This document shows positions 23,786 to 24,167 of a stretch of DNA of 24,167 nucleotides, piece after piece (position 1 is the stretch's first letter; each line of letters starts with the position of its first letter). The stretch is from assembly GCA_965603355.1 (NCBI GenBank), contig CBFDCQ010000048.1, positions 1 to 24,167 on the forward strand. Direction: 5' to 3'. A model generated the notes under the pieces. That model made no database searches, was not told the DNA's origin, and saw nothing but the letters and a program-made list of their open reading frames with translations. The DNA is from CBFDCQ01 sp965603355 (lineage in GTDB: Bacteria; Hydrogenedentota; CAZGCA01; CBFDCQ01). The position numbers and the translations under genes were made by a program.

Positions 23786-24064
23786 TCTGTCCTCCTTTCG
23801 CTTTCCTGTTCATGCAATCCAACAACCTTGCCGGATAGAATCTCCGCATCAGAACGTCGCGTTCCATTGATCCCGCTTCGACTCGGATCCGGTCGAGAAG
23901 TATGGAAACCCGCGTGGTACGGTTGCTCGTCTCGAGAAACTTGAAAGCGCTGGAAAAATGTGGAAGGAAAACGGGTGCTGCGGCGTTCCTTCAACAAAGA
24001 ACCCACTCGACGCCACGGGAGGACCTCTTCTCGTGCCCCTACTCCTGTTTCAAAAACCTTGTTC
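23786..24064 (-). other. Predicted long 5' leader of the RRM gene
   Basis: If transcription starts near 24064 from the promoter at 24071-24100, the RRM mRNA carries about 280 untranslated nucleotides. Long leaders are known for cold-shock genes, where they control stability and translation. Only short non-family frames were seen here, and I found no recognised element such as a clear cold box. It may hold regulatory RNA structure. Confidence 0.4.
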
Positions 24065-24070
24065 CCGTGT

Positions 24071-24100
24071 ATTCTAACCTATATGATGCCCTCTCGTCAA
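24071..24100 (-). promoter_or_regulatory. Sigma-70-type promoter for the RRM gene
   Basis: On the minus strand, TTGACG (24100-24095) and TAGAAT (24076-24071) are each 5/6 matches to consensus, with an 18-bp spacer. The -35 begins 14 bp inside the right terminal repeat, the same distance as for the promoter at the left end. Confidence 0.6.
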
Positions 24101-24114
24101 CCTAAAATGTTAGC

Positions 24115-24167
24115 AGTGTCATAACTCTTTGATAATGTCCTCAGGTGGACTCGGTAGAAATGTCCTC
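24115..24167. repeat. Right copy of 53-bp terminal inverted repeat (probable IS end)
   Basis: This is the inverted partner of 18-70, identical at 51 of 53 positions. The repeat's GAGGACATT nonamers face outward in both copies, so two elements of the same kind, in opposite orientation, would bound the 24-kb segment. The two mismatches show that this is not the same locus read twice without change. The rest of the element lies beyond the window. Confidence 0.6.

Overview
The window reads as a contig from an uncultured, strictly anaerobic bacterium that fixes CO2 or CO, or makes acetate, through the tetrahydrofolate (bacterial) Wood-Ljungdahl pathway. The cell envelope looks Gram-negative: there is a DUF3568-type lipoprotein, two proteins with cleavable signal peptides and an HlyD-type adaptor. 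Base composition is moderately GC-rich. GxxExxY proteins, LamG proteins, DUF3568 lipoproteins and a GCAGGC-type intergenic palindrome are reminiscent of the Planctomycetota/Verrucomicrobiota/Omnitrophota part of the tree, but phylum cannot be settled from this sequence.

Region 1 (1-363) begins in a 53-bp repeat that recurs inverted at the far end of the window. It is followed by a good promoter, three small hairpins and a terminator-like hairpin with a T-run, together a candidate RNA of about 190 nt.

Region 2 (364-17187) is one long co-directional cluster: folE, fhs, folD, the corrinoid-protein reductive activator (acsV/RACo), a 62-residue unknown, a GxxExxY protein, acsD, CODH (acsA/cooS), acsB, acsC, acsE, a secreted unknown, and an NfnA/NfnB-like flavoprotein pair. 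Together these cover formate activation on THF, reduction to methylene-THF, methyl transfer to the corrinoid Fe-S protein, CO2/CO interconversion, acetyl-CoA assembly, reactivation of the corrinoid protein and probably NAD(P)H/ferredoxin balancing. folE at the head supplies the first step of folate synthesis. Methylene-THF reductase, formate dehydrogenase, CooC-type nickel ATPases and hydrogenases are not in the window. The GxxExxY gene interrupts the cluster between acsV and acsD and is bracketed by inverted repeats, so it looks like an inserted cassette.

Region 3 (17211-19813, minus strand) holds a DUF3568-like lipoprotein and a large secreted LamG protein. Region 4 (19814-20563) is mostly non-coding, with a promoter and a possible short peptide remnant. 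Region 5 (20564-23222) is a tightly overlapping three-gene unit: VTC-domain protein, DUF4956 membrane protein and HlyD-like adaptor. Region 6 (23426-24100, minus strand) is a glycine-rich RRM protein with a long predicted 5' leader and its own promoter, ending against the second copy of the terminal repeat.

The observations most worth following are: the inverted-repeat-bracketed GxxExxY cassette inside the acs cluster; the terminal repeat placed exactly 14 bp upstream of an inward-facing promoter at both ends; the Shine-Dalgarno of acsC lying exactly in the loop of a perfect hairpin; and the VTC/DUF4956/HlyD module.
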